Of a DNA stretch of 64,000 nucleotides, positions 12,726 through 23,880 are shown one piece after another. Position 1 is the stretch's first letter. Every line of letters starts with the position of its first letter. Position numbers and translations under genes: made by a program. The stretch comes from Ampelocalamus luodianensis (Eukaryota > Streptophyta > Magnoliopsida > Poales > Poaceae). The stretch lies in assembly GCA_036346255.1 (NCBI GenBank), contig CM070622.1:26562751-26626750 (forward strand), in the 5' to 3' direction. The notes beneath the pieces were generated by a model. It was not told where the DNA came from. It saw only the letters and a program-made list of their open reading frames with translations, and made no database searches.

Positions 12726-13600
12726 GTTACCTCGTGTGGATTTTACGTTAGCAGTATATCCTAATCAAAGTCTACACAGTAAATGTGCCATACCACTAGA
12801 TTTCTTAACTGACGATATATACAAAACTCACGAGGGCATTGTTTGAGGTTAGATAGGAACGTAGCGCTTGCTGCAAAAACAAGGAACAATTTGCACACAA
12901 TTGCTGATGACGCAAACACAACTACACAAGCAGGGAAGTTTTGAAATGATGCAAACTAGTAGTCCTGTGCGCACTTTGGCGCGCCGACGCAACGTCGTAG
13001 TGGACATATTTAGCTGACCCAATTGGTAGTATGTAAGAGTATTATGAAGATACGAAAGACCAATGCAATATTATGGTAGTGCTGATGCCTAAGTCTGCCG
13101 CAAATTCGTGTCATAGGATGGGTGTTACGTAAAGGAAAACTGTAGCACGAAGACAACATGTGCACGTAAGCACACATCAGAGAAGTTGGCAGGCTATCGA
13201 GATACGTCTAAAGATGACAGAATGTATCAGGCAATGTGTAGTAGAAAACACTGGTTTGGCGTACTATTGTGCACTACAATAGAAGGACCTACCTGTTCGA
13301 AACACACAGAGGATAACAAAATGCAAAGCATGTGACATTACCAACTATACTATAAAGAGGCAACATGGCAATCGTTCGATGATCAGGTCATTGTAGGTGC
13401 ATTTGTCTGAAGTCGCCAAAAGGAGAACATGTAGCACCAGTTTAGTCGAGATCAGATAGTAGAGAAGTTTTTAGAGGACTACAACCATACAGGGACATAA
13501 GTAGCAGATATGAGAAAGATAGAAACAAAAGTTAGGCACTATCGCAAACACTGATAGGCGGGGAATGAGGTAGTCATCTAGAACAGGAACAAAATGGAGG
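12726..13600. other. Noncoding sequence, possibly 3' UTR/downstream region of the disrupted minus-strand gene
   Basis: No ORF or repeat family was recognised. It follows the stop codon at 13601-13603 on the minus strand, so part may be that gene's 3' UTR. Confidence 0.3.
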
Positions 13601-13692
13601 CTATGCGATAGCACCAGATTCCGCAGAAGTCACTGCAGAAAGAACAGGGTGTAGTTTACCTAGTAAATCCATTGTAAATCTGAATGAGCAGG
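13601..13692 (-). pseudogene. C-terminal exon piece of an unidentified gene, cut off by the Sirevirus
   Basis: The minus strand reads SCSFRFTMDLLGKLHP to a stop at 13603-13601, directly abutting the 5' LTR tip at 13693. Joined to the sequence right of the 3' LTR (27624 onward, also minus), it stays in one frame through ...ATDSIIP|SCSF.... A good acceptor-like TCATTCAG also precedes 13679, so an intron-insertion model is possible, but the intron left without the element would be only about 48 nt. No known family is recognised. Confidence 0.35.
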
Positions 13693-15775
13693 TGAGAGAC
13701 CATGTGGAGGTCATCTCATGTGTGTGATGAGTAATTGACATTGGTTTAGGAGTCTCAGCACACTCGGCAATGTAGAGGCAAAGGTGATGGTTAAGATCCC
13801 TCAATTCTCCAGAATCAAAATCATTGGGATAAAGTTTAGCTATGCTCATCAAATTCTCCAAATTAAAATCATGAAATGAGTCTCTTGGACTCAAAGCGGC
13901 CGACCAAACAAGCAAGTTAGAGGTTGTCTCGTTGAAGCGACTATCAAGCTCTTGAAGTAGCCAATCAAGAACATCATTAAAACAATCCACTTCATAATGA
14001 TGCTTGTTGGTAATTCCAGTTCGTTGTCGTTGCTTCTTTGGATTAATGTAAGCTTCTCCCATTTCCAACTTAGGAATACCATGTTTCTCACAAAAAGCAT
14101 ACACTTCACCTAGGACAGATTCCCACCCATCTCTTCTAAGCTCATCCAAATGCAACCTAGTTGATTTCACACATTTAATGGCATTCACAATATCTTGATC
14201 CTTTCGTTGCAGTGCTAGTGACAAGGTGTTTGTGATTATCAAGATAGTCAACATGAGATGCAAATAAAAGACAAAATCAAATGACTGAAAGTACACTAGT
14301 AGACCCAATGCTTGATCTCTATTTGTTCTTTCTTTGTCTTCTTCTTCCACAAATTCTAACACTGTGACAACTGTTGGGAACAAGTCAACCAAACTCTTAA
14401 GAGTTTTATAATGAGAACTCCAACGAGTATCTCCGGGCCTTTGAAGACATTGCTCTTGATTTAATCCCGTCCCAGTTTGAAGTAGCCCACAACCTAAAGC
14501 CTTGTGCACTTGTTCATGGTTGATATCTCGAACCATGTCCCTCCTCTTCGAAGATCCACCCACCACATTCAACAAGAGAGAAATCATACTAAAGAAATTA
14601 CTAATGCCTTTATGCTTTCTTACAACGGCCACAACTACTAATTGAAGTTGGTGAGCAAAACAATGGACATAATAAGTTGTGCTACTTTCTCTCATGATCA
14701 ATGATTGCAAGCCATTGAACTCACCTCGCATATTGCTAGCACCATCATATCCTTGGCCTCTAACTTGCTTCAAACTTAGCTTATATTCTGCAAATAGAGA
14801 ATCAATAGAAGACTTGAGGTAGGCAGAAGTTGTCTCTTTCACATGAACAAGACCAACAAAACTCTCCTTTATAATTCCACAACTATCAACATACCGCAAG
14901 ACCACTGCCATTTGTTCTTTGCAAGAGACATCTCTGGACTCATCAACAAGTAAGCAAAACACATCATGTCCAATTTCTTTGAGAATAGAATGCAAAATGT
15001 CCTTTGCAAAACAATGAGTAATCTCCTTCTGGATGGGAGGAGACACCATAAGACAATTACCTGCAGCATTTTTACCCACCACCTTGCCTAAAGCTGGATC
15101 ATGCTCTGCTAAGAACTCATAAAATTCCAAAAAGTTCCCTTTGTTGTAGGACTCCTTCGACTCATCATGACCTCGGAAAGGCAATCCTTGCTTTAATAAC
15201 ACTCTAGCAACAGCAATTGAGGCATTTAATCTAGTAAAATAAGCAATCTTTGAAGCTTCATTTTGTGTATAGATAGCAACATCAATGTGTTGTTCTCTTT
15301 TTAACAAATCATCGCAATTTTTCAATGCTTGGTTGTGAATGCTATTCACACTACCTACATGCTCTTTTAGTCTAGCTTTTTTGTTCCAACCATTCCAACC
15401 ATTTATAACAAATGCCTCATACCCAGCTTCTTTCTTGTTGCGGTCCCTAAACAAGAAACAACAAAAGCAATATGCCTTATCTTTGGACTCGCTGTATTCA
15501 AGCCAACTTCCAAACTCGTCAAACCATTCAGGATTAAACCTTCTATTTTTATCCCCAAACTGTGTATATGGAAAATCATAAGTACGAGGTTGACAAGGCC
15601 CATTATCCAAGTACTTTCTTCTTACCATATCTTTCTGATTAGGATGGTAGTCATCTATCATTTTCCTTTTGCCTGGATCAAATTGAATTTCCTCTTCCCA
15701 ATTGATATTTTCTATAGGTGGATTTCTAACATTAGTAGCGCTATCTGGCGCTTTTCTCTTCAGAAACTTTTCCAT
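13601..15775 (-). CDS. Chimeric ORF: hAT transposase (TTF zinc finger + DUF4371), antisense LTR tip and host tail
   Basis: An uninterrupted 724-codon ORF. Residues 1 to about 677 are a ZMYM1-like plant hAT transposase relative: a TTF-type zinc finger (AYCFCCFLF... with later H residues, about 95-160), then DUF4371/RNase H-like core with LLVDESRD (about 275) and GYDGASNM (about 344), HCFAHQLQL, and the conserved GDTRWSSH (about 455). The C-terminal hAT dimerisation region with its catalytic Glu is absent; homology stops after LCLYIAEC. Residues about 678-694 are antisense Sirevirus LTR, and 695-724 come from flanking DNA, ending at that gene's stop. There are no introns, and only 6 nt separate the ATG from LTR sequence, so no native hAT promoter or terminal repeat is present. 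Lacking the C-terminus, it is probably not an active transposase. The open frame suggests a recent event or a retained product. Expression is unknown. Confidence 0.8.
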   Translation of the reverse strand: MEKFLKRKAPDSATNVRNPPIENINWEEEIQFDPGKRKMIDDYHPNQKDMVRRKYLDNGPCQPRTYDFPYTQFGDKNRRFNPEWFDEFGSWLEYSESKDKAYCFCCFLFRDRNKKEAGYEAFVINGWNGWNKKARLKEHVGSVNSIHNQALKNCDDLLKREQHIDVAIYTQNEASKIAYFTRLNASIAVARVLLKQGLPFRGHDESKESYNKGNFLEFYEFLAEHDPALGKVVGKNAAGNCLMVSPPIQKEITHCFAKDILHSILKEIGHDVFCLLVDESRDVSCKEQMAVVLRYVDSCGIIKESFVGLVHVKETTSAYLKSSIDSLFAEYKLSLKQVRGQGYDGASNMRGEFNGLQSLIMRESSTTYYVHCFAHQLQLVVVAVVRKHKGISNFFSMISLLLNVVGGSSKRRDMVRDINHEQVHKALGCGLLQTGTGLNQEQCLQRPGDTRWSSHYKTLKSLVDLFPTVVTVLEFVEEEDKERTNRDQALGLLVYFQSFDFVFYLHLMLTILIITNTLSLALQRKDQDIVNAIKCVKSTRLHLDELRRDGWESVLGEVYAFCEKHGIPKLEMGEAYINPKKQRQRTGITNKHHYEVDCFNDVLDWLLQELDSRFNETTSNLLVWSAALSPRDSFHDFNLENLMSIAKLYPNDFDSGELRDLNHHLCLYIAECAETPKPMSITHHTHEMTSTWSLTCSFRFTMDLLGKLHPVLSAVTSAESGAIA

Positions 15776-15780
15776 AAATA
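13743..15780 (-). mobile_element. hAT-derived insert within the 5' LTR
   Basis: About 2.03 kb absent from the 3' LTR, containing only coding sequence of a hAT transposase relative. AGTC is found at both ends (13743-13746 and 15777-15780), as a 4-bp duplication or microhomology. hAT elements make 8-bp duplications and have terminal inverted repeats; neither is seen. This points to capture or repair filler rather than ordinary transposition. Confidence 0.8.
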
Positions 15781-16029
15781 GTCGAGTCGCATGCGTGGTG
15801 CAATCGGACTCGATCTAAGTCGAGTTTGGTTTGGGTGGTTCGGAGTCGAGTCGTTGCATGGCGCAATCGGACTCGGTCGGACTGTGGTCAAACTTAGTCG
15901 TAAGGGATTAGATTGCTTATTCTGTTTGTTCGACAGGTTTGGACTTCGACATGGTAAGTATGATGGTAGTTATGCTTTCATGTATCGAGCGGTGCTAGTT
16001 GATGTGTTTCTTGTCTGTGTGACTGCAGG

Positions 16030-16440
16030 ACATCGAGTGAAGTCGTGGAAAGACACGGTGGACCGGACTAGGCGCAGGTGACGCTGAGGTCAGAACGGTC
16101 GGGATGTGTCGAAGACGACGTGGACTCGAGGTGGTTGCGAGTCGTGCGAGACAAGGAGCACTGAAGCTTCCCGGAACGACATCGAGTGAAGTCGTGGAGA
16201 AACACGGTGGACCGGACTAGGCGCAGGTGGCGCTGAGGTCAGAACGGTCGGGATGTGTCGAAGACGACGTGAACTCGAGGTGGTTACGACATCGGGTGAA
16301 GTCGTGGAGAGACACGGTGGACCGGACTAGGCGCAGGTGGCGCTGAGGTCAGAACGGTCGGGATGTGTCGAAGACGACGTGGACTCGATGTGGTTGCGAG
16401 GCGTGCGAGACAAGGAGCAAGGAAGCTTCCCGGAAGGTGC
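16030..16440 (+). repeat. Three-copy tandem repeat in the 5' LTR U3
   Basis: Copies begin at 16030, 16179 and 16289 with ACATCGAGTGAAGTCGTGG or ACATCGGGTGAAGTCGTGG. Each carries CGGTGGACCGGACTAGG and CGGTCGGGATGTGTCG. The middle copy lacks the GTCGTGCGAGACAAGG section. The same array is at 25930-26340 in the 3' LTR. It lies just upstream of the TATA box, so it may act as an enhancer repeat (inference). Confidence 0.9.
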
Positions 16441-16538
16441 AGGAGAGACGAAATGGGAATTTCGCAAGGCTGCACAAGCGGGAGCGGACTTCAGTGGACT
16501 TAGCGGGCGTAACGGGGTGGAGACCCGTTAGCCATGAG

Positions 16539-16549
16539 CTATAAATAGG
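16539..16549 (+). promoter_or_regulatory. TATA box of the Sirevirus 5' LTR
   Basis: CTATAAATAGG in the middle of the LTR, repeated at 26439-26449 in the 3' LTR, is placed as expected for the U3/R border. Confidence 0.75.
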
Positions 16550-17279
16550 TTGGAGGGGCTGCAAGCCCCATTGAACACTTCAAGGGATTTCAGGGTTTCC
16601 TTTAGTCAAAAGAGACTGTAGAGTCTATTTTGGCTTCAGGCTTTAGTGGTTGAGAGTTGTTGGGAGAGGCAGAGTTGTGTTCCCTCTGTGTCCCCTTCGT
16701 TGGTCTCTTGAGAGACTGTGTATCATCTCCTCTCAAGCATGTATGGGTTGTGTTCTTGAGTTGGAGAGGGAGAGATTGGTTTGACAAACTTGTAATCTTC
16801 CCTGTTCGAATGTCCATGCGTATGTGGATGTATCTCTTTGTATTTCTCTCTTGATTCAATGAATGAAAATCTGAAGTTTTCCTCTGTTCTTGCTCTCTGT
16901 TCTCTCTGTTCTTCGTTCTCCCTTTTGGGTTGATTCTTGAGATTTTGTGTTGGGAGCTTTTGCTTGATTTCCTTTCTTGATCTAGCTTGCTGTGACATGT
17001 GGGAACACATCTAGGATCTCCTTGATCATCAATCACCCACGAGCAAGTCTTTAGATCATATTTTGATTTTTGACTCGGTTTTGGAGCACCCTTCGTTCAA
17101 ACTGAAAAAGATAGGAACTTTGGCAAGGATCTTGACGATCGTTGCATGGAATAGGTTCCTGACATCTTTGAGAAGGTGTGTGTCAAGTTTCGTGAAGTTT
17201 GGAGTTGTGGAGCAAAAGTTAGATCAATTTTCGATCTCAAATCGTCTGAAATTCGTTTCTTGCCTTTGATTTTATCAGT

Positions 17280-17620
17280 AGCTACGAGTACTATTTGGTT
17301 CGAGTTCTTGCTACGATCTTCGTGAGCATCGAGTAACGAGTTCTTGCTACGAGTACTGTAGCATCGAGTATCGAGTACTGTAGCATCGAGTTCCTATTCA
17401 TTTCGAGTGCTAGCTACGAGTACTGTAGCACGACACTGTAGCCACGAGTACTGTAGCATCGAGTACTATTCATTTCGAGTTCTTGCTATGAGTACTGTAG
17501 CAAGGCACTGTAGCTTTCGAGTACTACTCTTTCGAGCACTGTTCATTTTCGAGTACAAGCTACGAGTACTGCTCATCGACCACTGTACTTTCGAGCATCG
17601 CTCATCGTTTGTTTTCTTGT
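17280..17620 (+). repeat. Cluster of short palindromic repeats near the 3' end of the 5' LTR
   Basis: Several copies of GCTACGAGTACTGTAGC (arms GCTAC/GTAGC) and related CGAGTACTGTAGCATCGAG words, mixed with TTCATTTCGAGTTCTTGCTA. A diverged version lies at 27165-27430 in the 3' LTR. Palindrome clusters in the LTR are described for Sireviruses. Confidence 0.8.
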
Positions 17621-17804
17621 GTTTGTAGTCATTTCTTTTGGGGTTTTGATTGGATTCAATACAAGTCTTCCGCTGTGCTTGATTGATTGATCTTCATAGC
17701 TTTCATAGCTATTGGAGTGATATTCGTATTGAATTTGATTTGAAGACAAAAAGAGTTTGTGCTCCTATTCACCCCCCCTCTAGTCGCCATTTCGGTCCAA
17801 CAAT

Positions 17805-17816
17805 TGGTATCAGAGC
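17805..17816 (+). other. Primer-binding site, initiator tRNA-Met type
   Basis: TGGTATCAGAGC begins two bases after the LTR end, the standard plant copia primer site complementary to the 3' end of initiator tRNA-Met. Confidence 0.9.
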
Positions 17817-17858
17817 AGGTTAGCTCTAATCAATAGATCTTAACCGGTCTCAAGAGCC

Positions 17859-20640
17859 ATGGCGACGGACAAGTACTTGACAGCCGCCCGTTTTCGATGG
17901 CATCGATTACCTCTTCTGGAAGAGCCGAATGGAGACATACATCCAGGCCCAGGGGTATGCCATCTGGCGGAAGGTCAAGGTACGATTCGTTGTTCCTGCC
18001 GATGAGAACATCAATGCCTAAACATGGCCGATGTTGAGGCGAATGCAAAGGCAAGGAACATCATCATCCGTGGTTTGAGTCGTAGCGAGTTTGATCAATA
18101 TCTCACCTGCCGTCCGCCTCGACATCCGGGTGACCCTCAACGCATACCATGAGGGCACCACCCGGATCAAGACGGTTCGACAGATCGCCTCAAGCGCGAA
18201 TACAACAAATTCGAGATGCTTGCCGGTGAGTCCTCGGACGAGTGTTTTTCGCGATTTCACAAAATCTTGAGCAACCTCGAGCGGTCGGTCTCACATACCC
18301 GACTTCGGACAATGCTCGCCGATGCTCGCGGCACTTGATCTGCGTGTTTGGGAGATGAAAGTGACCACCATCAAGGACACGATGCACTTCTCGACCTTGA
18401 CTCTTGACGCACAGTACTGCACCTCAAGACTCACAAGATTGACGTTGTCTCTCGTAAGTCGAAGTCACAGTCGATGGCTTTGGTCACTGATCCTACGTTG
18501 GCTTCTGGTTCCTCTTCTTCTGATTCCCTTTGCGGATTCTCCCTTGCTGCTCTCTGTTACATAACTGATGATCAGTTAGAGCAGCTTGCGGATGAGCAAC
18601 TGGCCCTTCTTGCTCAAGATTCTCCCATGCTTACAAGGAGGAGGGACGAAAGAGAGGAGGACCGGTGATTTGCTTCGAGTGTGGTGGCCCCAACCACATT
18701 CGGGCAAACTGCCCCAAGCTGGAGAAAGGCAAGAACGATTATGGCGGTTCGGGCAAGAACGACTACACCGACAAGAACCGCAACAAGAAGCCTCCAGCTC
18801 CTGCACAAGGCAAGAAGAAGTTCCGCAACTTTGGCAAAGCCAAGAAGCTCTTCCACCGTGTCCTCACCGCCTTCGACGACCTCGACCTCATCGAGGTGGA
18901 AGGATGGAGCGACGACGACGGGACGGGTGACCAAGAGCCCAAGGATGGCGGCAACGACTTCTCCGGCACGTGTTTCATGGCCCTCGGGGGCGAACTGAGC
19001 GACAGCGAGCTGTACTCTGACTCGGACGAGGTATGCCCCACCTACGACCAGCTCAATCATGCTTTTCTTAAGCTAGGTGGTTTTCATGCTAGAGCTAGGG
19101 CTAGGTGTACTGAGTTAGAGAAGGAAGTAGACAGACTATCACGGGAGCTTACCTCACTTACATCTGCTCCCTCCCGTGATGATTGTGATACATGCTGTGC
19201 TCTGTTGGGTGACATGGAGAAACTAAGGACCTCGCATGATAGCGTGTCCTCCGAGCTTGATATTGTTAAGGAGGAGAATGTTAGTCTGCTTGCTCAGTTA
19301 GAGTTGAGTAGGATGGTCATTACCCTACTTACTACCGATGAGACTACTTCTCCCACCTCATGTGAGGATAAGGATATTGTTTGCTAGAGGACCTTGTGCC
19401 ATGCTCCTTGATCCGCCCAAGTCTTGTGAAAATTGCAATAACTTGAAGATGAACTTAAACGGCGAGATCATAAAATTGTCAAATACAAGCTTCTTTACTT
19501 GAGCCGATTGATTCATGCTTGAACTGTCCTAAGTTAATTCTTGAACTTGAAGTCAGTCTCTAAACAGTTTCAAGATATGATTGATCATGATAGGAAGTTG
19601 GCTCAGTTTGCTTCTAAGGACCCTGTTAGCTCACCATGCATTAATTGTAACAAACTAAAATCTGACTTAATTGCTTTGGATGAGAAATATGTGAAGCTAA
19701 CTAAGGACCTTCTAGAGAAGCCACATTGTGCTTGTAATGTGATTGATGGTGTGGGGGAGAAGCCCCAGGGTAAGGGTGAGACGCCTAGAGACGCGAACCA
19801 ACCTGCTATTAGTAGGACTGTCCCCTCAGATTTGGCTGTGTGTGCACAAGCCATTCTTTCCTCTACTAGTGGTTCTTCTTCTGCTCCCTTACCTTATGCT
19901 GTCTCTTCTTTCCCCTGCTCTTCTTGCACCTCTCTCTTTCGGGAGTGCCAGTACCTTATGAACACTCTCGAGAGATTTGTAGGAGGCAAGAAGAAGCTCA
20001 ATCTTATTCTAGACCAATCTAAGATCTGCAGATTTAATCAAGGTCTAGGATATGATTTTTATGAGGACATAAGGAAGCATCCACCTGCCGTGCTTAGACC
20101 CATAGCACCAGGTGTGATCAAGACTAAGCCCAGGACCGAGAAAGTCCAATTTAAGTCAGCGGGCTATGTCCAGGGGATTTCTGACAGTAAGGTGTTTCCA
20201 CCTACTGCTTCAGCCTCTCAGAAGGCGAAGCCTCCCCGTGCTACTTCTACCTCTCAGAAGGTGAAGTATCACTGCACTTTCTGTCAGAAGGATGGACACA
20301 CAGTTGATCGATGCTTCAGGCGCGCCAAGATCGCGCGTAGAGACCGTGTTGAGTCTCTTAGGCGTATTCGGTCGGCCCGCACCTTGAGTGCACCTAGACC
20401 AACACGAGGTCTAGGACTATTAAGTCCGTGTTTGGGCGAGACGAGGACCTCGCTTTCACCGAGTTTTCGGTTTTGTCCTCGATATGCTCCTCGGTCGTGA
20501 CTTCCGCCATCCGGAGGGTAGATCTCGTTTTCTCCATCGAGATAGCTACCCGCGGCGTGATCGCCTTGTTGCCGGTGTTCCGACTCGCTCTCCGTGTGCG
20601 CGGACCTAGTAACAGCCTTCCAGTGTCGCTCATAGACCTT
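17859..20640 (+). pseudogene. Sirevirus gag, multiply frameshifted
   Basis: The reading begins MATDKYLTAA at 17859, with FDGIDYLFWKSRMETYI (UBN2-like Gag start) in another frame. Frameshifts and stops follow at about 18020-18470. A CCHC zinc knuckle (CFECGGPNHIRANC) lies near 18668-18710. A coiled-coil-like acidic region follows at about 19070-19390, then a stop at 19385-19387. A second CCHC motif (CTFCQKDGHTVDRC) is near 20275-20320. The large size and second knuckle fit Sirevirus Gag, which coats RNA in virus-like particles. It cannot be translated as one protein here. Confidence 0.75.
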
Positions 20641-20773
20641 CTGCTTTGAGTGACAGAGAGCGTAGGGTAGATAGAGGTCAGTCGTGCTTGACTACTTCAT
20701 CTGCTCGACGTGTTACTCAGTATTGGGTGCCAAAATCACTGTTGATTTACCCCAGTGCTGAGACTTTACTCTC

Positions 20774-23700
20774 TTGTTGACTCAGGTTTGCCGGGTAGGG
20801 AAGGGAAAGGTTTGGCTCGTCGACTCCGGGTGTTCTCGACACATGACCGGAGATTCTTGTTGGTTTTCTTCCCTAGTCTGTGCTCCAGGTGATGAGAAGA
20901 TCACCTTCGGAGATGCTTCATCTGGGCGCGTCATCGCCAAAGGTACTGTGCGCGTGAATGATTCTTTCTTTTTGAAAGATGTTGCTTTGGTTAGCAAGCT
21001 GCAGTACAATTTGCTTTCAGTTTCTCAGCTTATCGATGACGGTTTCGAGGTGAGCTTTAAGAAAAACAATTGCAAAATTCTTGATTCTTCTGTAGTCCGG
21101 TTTATGGATTTCGTTATGGGAGGATCTTTCGTGCTAAGTTTTCTGAGTCGTCTGATGATCCTCTCAGGTGTTTAGTTGCTTCTGAGTCCCGTGATCTCTC
21201 TTTCTGGCATAGGAGACTTGGTCATATTGGATTTGACCATTTGACCCAAGTTAGCGGCCACGATCTCATTCGTGGTCTGCCGAAACTCAAGATGGTCAAA
21301 GATCTTGTTTGTGCTCCATGCCGACACGGCAAGATGGTTACTGCTTCTCATCCTCCCATCCACAAGCATTATGACCGATGCACTGTGACAATTGCTCCAC
21401 ATGGACACGCTTGGACCAAAGACGAGTGCGATCAAGCAGAGGGAAGTGGTATGTTCTTGTTGTGGTCGATGACTTCTCGAGGTATTTTTGGGTGTTTTTC
21501 TTAGCCTCGAAGGATGAGACTTTTTCATATTTCCGAGGTCTTTTTAGTAGGCTTTCTGTTGAGCTTCCAGGTGCCTTACAAGCGATCCGCAGTGACAATG
21601 GCACGGAGTTCAAGAATTCCTACTTTGAGAGTTTTGTGGGGAGGCAGTGTAGAGCACCGCTCTTCTCCATACGTCCCTCGCAGAATGACGTTGTGGAGAG
21701 GAAGAACCGCACCTTGGTCGAGATGGCCAGGACGATGCTTGATGAGTACTCTACACCGAGGAAGTTTTGGGCTGAAGCCATTGCAACCGCGTGCCATGTT
21801 TCGAATCGAGTTTTCTTGCACTCTTGCACCGCACTTCTTATGAGTCGAGATACGGCGAAAGCCCGCCTCTCATTTTCGCGTGTTTGGTTGCAAGTGCTTT
21901 ATTCTGAAGTCTGGGAACCTAGACAAGTTCGAGTCACGTTCCTGTGACGGTATCTTTCTAGGCTACTCGACTTCTTCGCGGGCTTATAGGGTCTGGAACT
22001 GCGAGTCTAGCAAGTTGGTAGAATCCTGCGAGGTGACCTTTGACGAGGCTAGTCCGGGGACTAGGCCAGATATCTCAGGTTCTTTAGAGCAGTCCGAGAC
22101 CATCTTTGTGGACGATGAGGACGTTGGAGACGATAGTTGTTTACCTGATCCAGCTCCTCATACTCCCCTTGAGATGCCTTCTTCCACGACACCTCAAGGT
22201 GATCAGCCCTTGCCTACCGTTTCCTCCGGAGCTAGTGGCTCTGTTCTGCCTCGTCGCACACGAGGTAGAGGCCACTTCTTCTCCTCATCCAGACCTCCCG
22301 ACATATCCGGAGAAGACATCCTTCGAGCGGATGATTGGAGACCTCTTCGAGCGTGTCACACGCTCTAAGTCTGGCTTTTCTCAATTCTGTCTCCATTCTG
22401 CCTTTGTTGCCTCCTTTGAGCCCAAGGACGTTTGTCACGCCCTTTCTGATGAGTCTTGGGTCAATGCCATGCATGAGGAGCTAGAAAATTTCGAGAGGAA
22501 CAAGGTCTGGTCGCTTGTCGAGCCCCCGCAAGGTCACAATATTATTGGGACTAAGTGGGTGTTCAAGAACAAGCAGAGCGAGGATGGAGTGGTTATTTGA
22601 AACAAGGCTAGACTGGTAGCTCAGGGGTTCTCCCAGGTTGAGGGTCTAGATTTCGAGGAGACCTTTGCCCCTGTAGCTAGATTTGAAGCCATTAGAATCC
22701 TGCTTGCCTTTGCAGCTTCTAAGGGTTTCAAGCTTTACTAGATGGACGTCAAGAGTGCCTTTCTCAATGGCTTTATTGAGGAAGAGATCTACGTCCGACA
22801 GCCTCCAGGTTTCGAAAACCCCAAATACCCAAACCATGTCTTCAAGCTTTCCAAAGCTTTGTATGGACTTAAGCAAGCCCCGAGAGCTTGGTATGAGAGG
22901 CTTAAGTCCTACTTGTTAAGTCATGTTTTTGAGATGGGTAAAGTAGACAAGACCTTGTTCATCCGCCGGCATGGCACCGACTTTCTGCTCGTCCGCATTT
23001 ATGTGGATGACATCATCTTTGCGCTCTTCCCATACTGTTTTCACAGTTCTCGGATGTCATGAGCACCGAGTTTGAGATGAGTATGATGGGTGAGTTGACT
23101 TTCTTCCTTGGCTTTCAGATCAAGCAGACTCAGGAGGGTACCTTTCTTCATCAAGGGAAAGTACACTCGTGACCTCCTGAGACGCTTCGACATGAGTGAT
23201 GGTAAGCCTGTGTCGACTCCCATGGCTTCTACAGCCTATCTTGACCTAGATGAGGATGACGAGCCAGTTGATCAAAAGGACTTTCGCAGCATGATTGGCT
23301 CCCTCTTGTACCTCACTGCCTCGAGACCAGACATACATTTTTCCGTGTGTCTGTGCGCTCGTTTTCAGGCTTCTCCTCGCGTTTCTCACCGCCAGCAGGA
23401 AGCGTATCTTCGGTACTGCGAGCTACCATTGACTATGGTATTCGGTACTCTTCCTCATCCTGTCTTTCCTTGAGAGCCTTCTCGATGCGGACTTTGCGGT
23501 ACTGTAGGATAGATAGGAAGAGCATTTCGCACCGCCAATTTATTGGCACTTCTCTTGTTTCTGGTCTTCAAGGAAGCGATCCTGTTGCACACCATCCACA
23601 GAGGCCGAGCACGTTGTCGCGGCCGATTCTTTGTAGCCAAGTGCTCGATGGCTTCGACCTGCGGGACTTTGGGTTAGTTATCGACGATGTTCCACTCTTT

Positions 23701-23880
23701 TGTGATAATACTTCAACGATTAACATTGCCAAGAACCTAGTGCAACACTCCGGACCAAGCACATTGATATCTCATATCACTTCCTTAGAGACCATGTAGA
23801 GAAGGGTGATATAGTGCTCCAGCCAGGAAAGTGACCACCGGTTGGTCGACATCTTCACCAAGCCATTGGATAGTTCGAGG
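20774..23880 (+). pseudogene. Sirevirus pol (protease, integrase, reverse transcriptase, RNase H), broken
   Basis: Domains in order: aspartic protease with VDSGCSRHMTG (from 20774); GAG pre-integrase (FWHRRLGHIGF, about 21200); integrase core with VVVDDFSRYFW (about 21460), SDNGTEF (about 21590) and VVERKNRTLVEMA (about 21690); reverse transcriptase from about 22460 with KWVFKNK, VAQGFSQ, MDVKSAFLNG, KALYGLKQAPRAW and YVDDIIF (about 23000); and RNase H remains near 23700 (CDNTSTINIAKN). In-frame stops interrupt RT near 22598 and 22738. Frameshifts separate most domains, so no functional polyprotein can be made. Confidence 0.85.

Larger units (their letters stand above)
13693..17802 (+). repeat. 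5' LTR of the Sirevirus, split by the hAT-derived insert
   Basis: It begins TGAGAGACCATG and ends GGTCCAACA. Positions 13693-13742 match the first 50 bp of the 3' LTR (25623 onward), and the match resumes at about 15777-15781 after the insert. Without the insert the LTR is about 2.07 kb. It holds a TATA box, a three-copy tandem repeat (16030-16440) and a cluster of short palindromes (17280-17620). Confidence 0.88.

Noticed and set aside
17280..17620. CRISPR-like array of short repeats
   Set aside because: Irregular spacing, no unique spacers, location inside a plant retrotransposon LTR.
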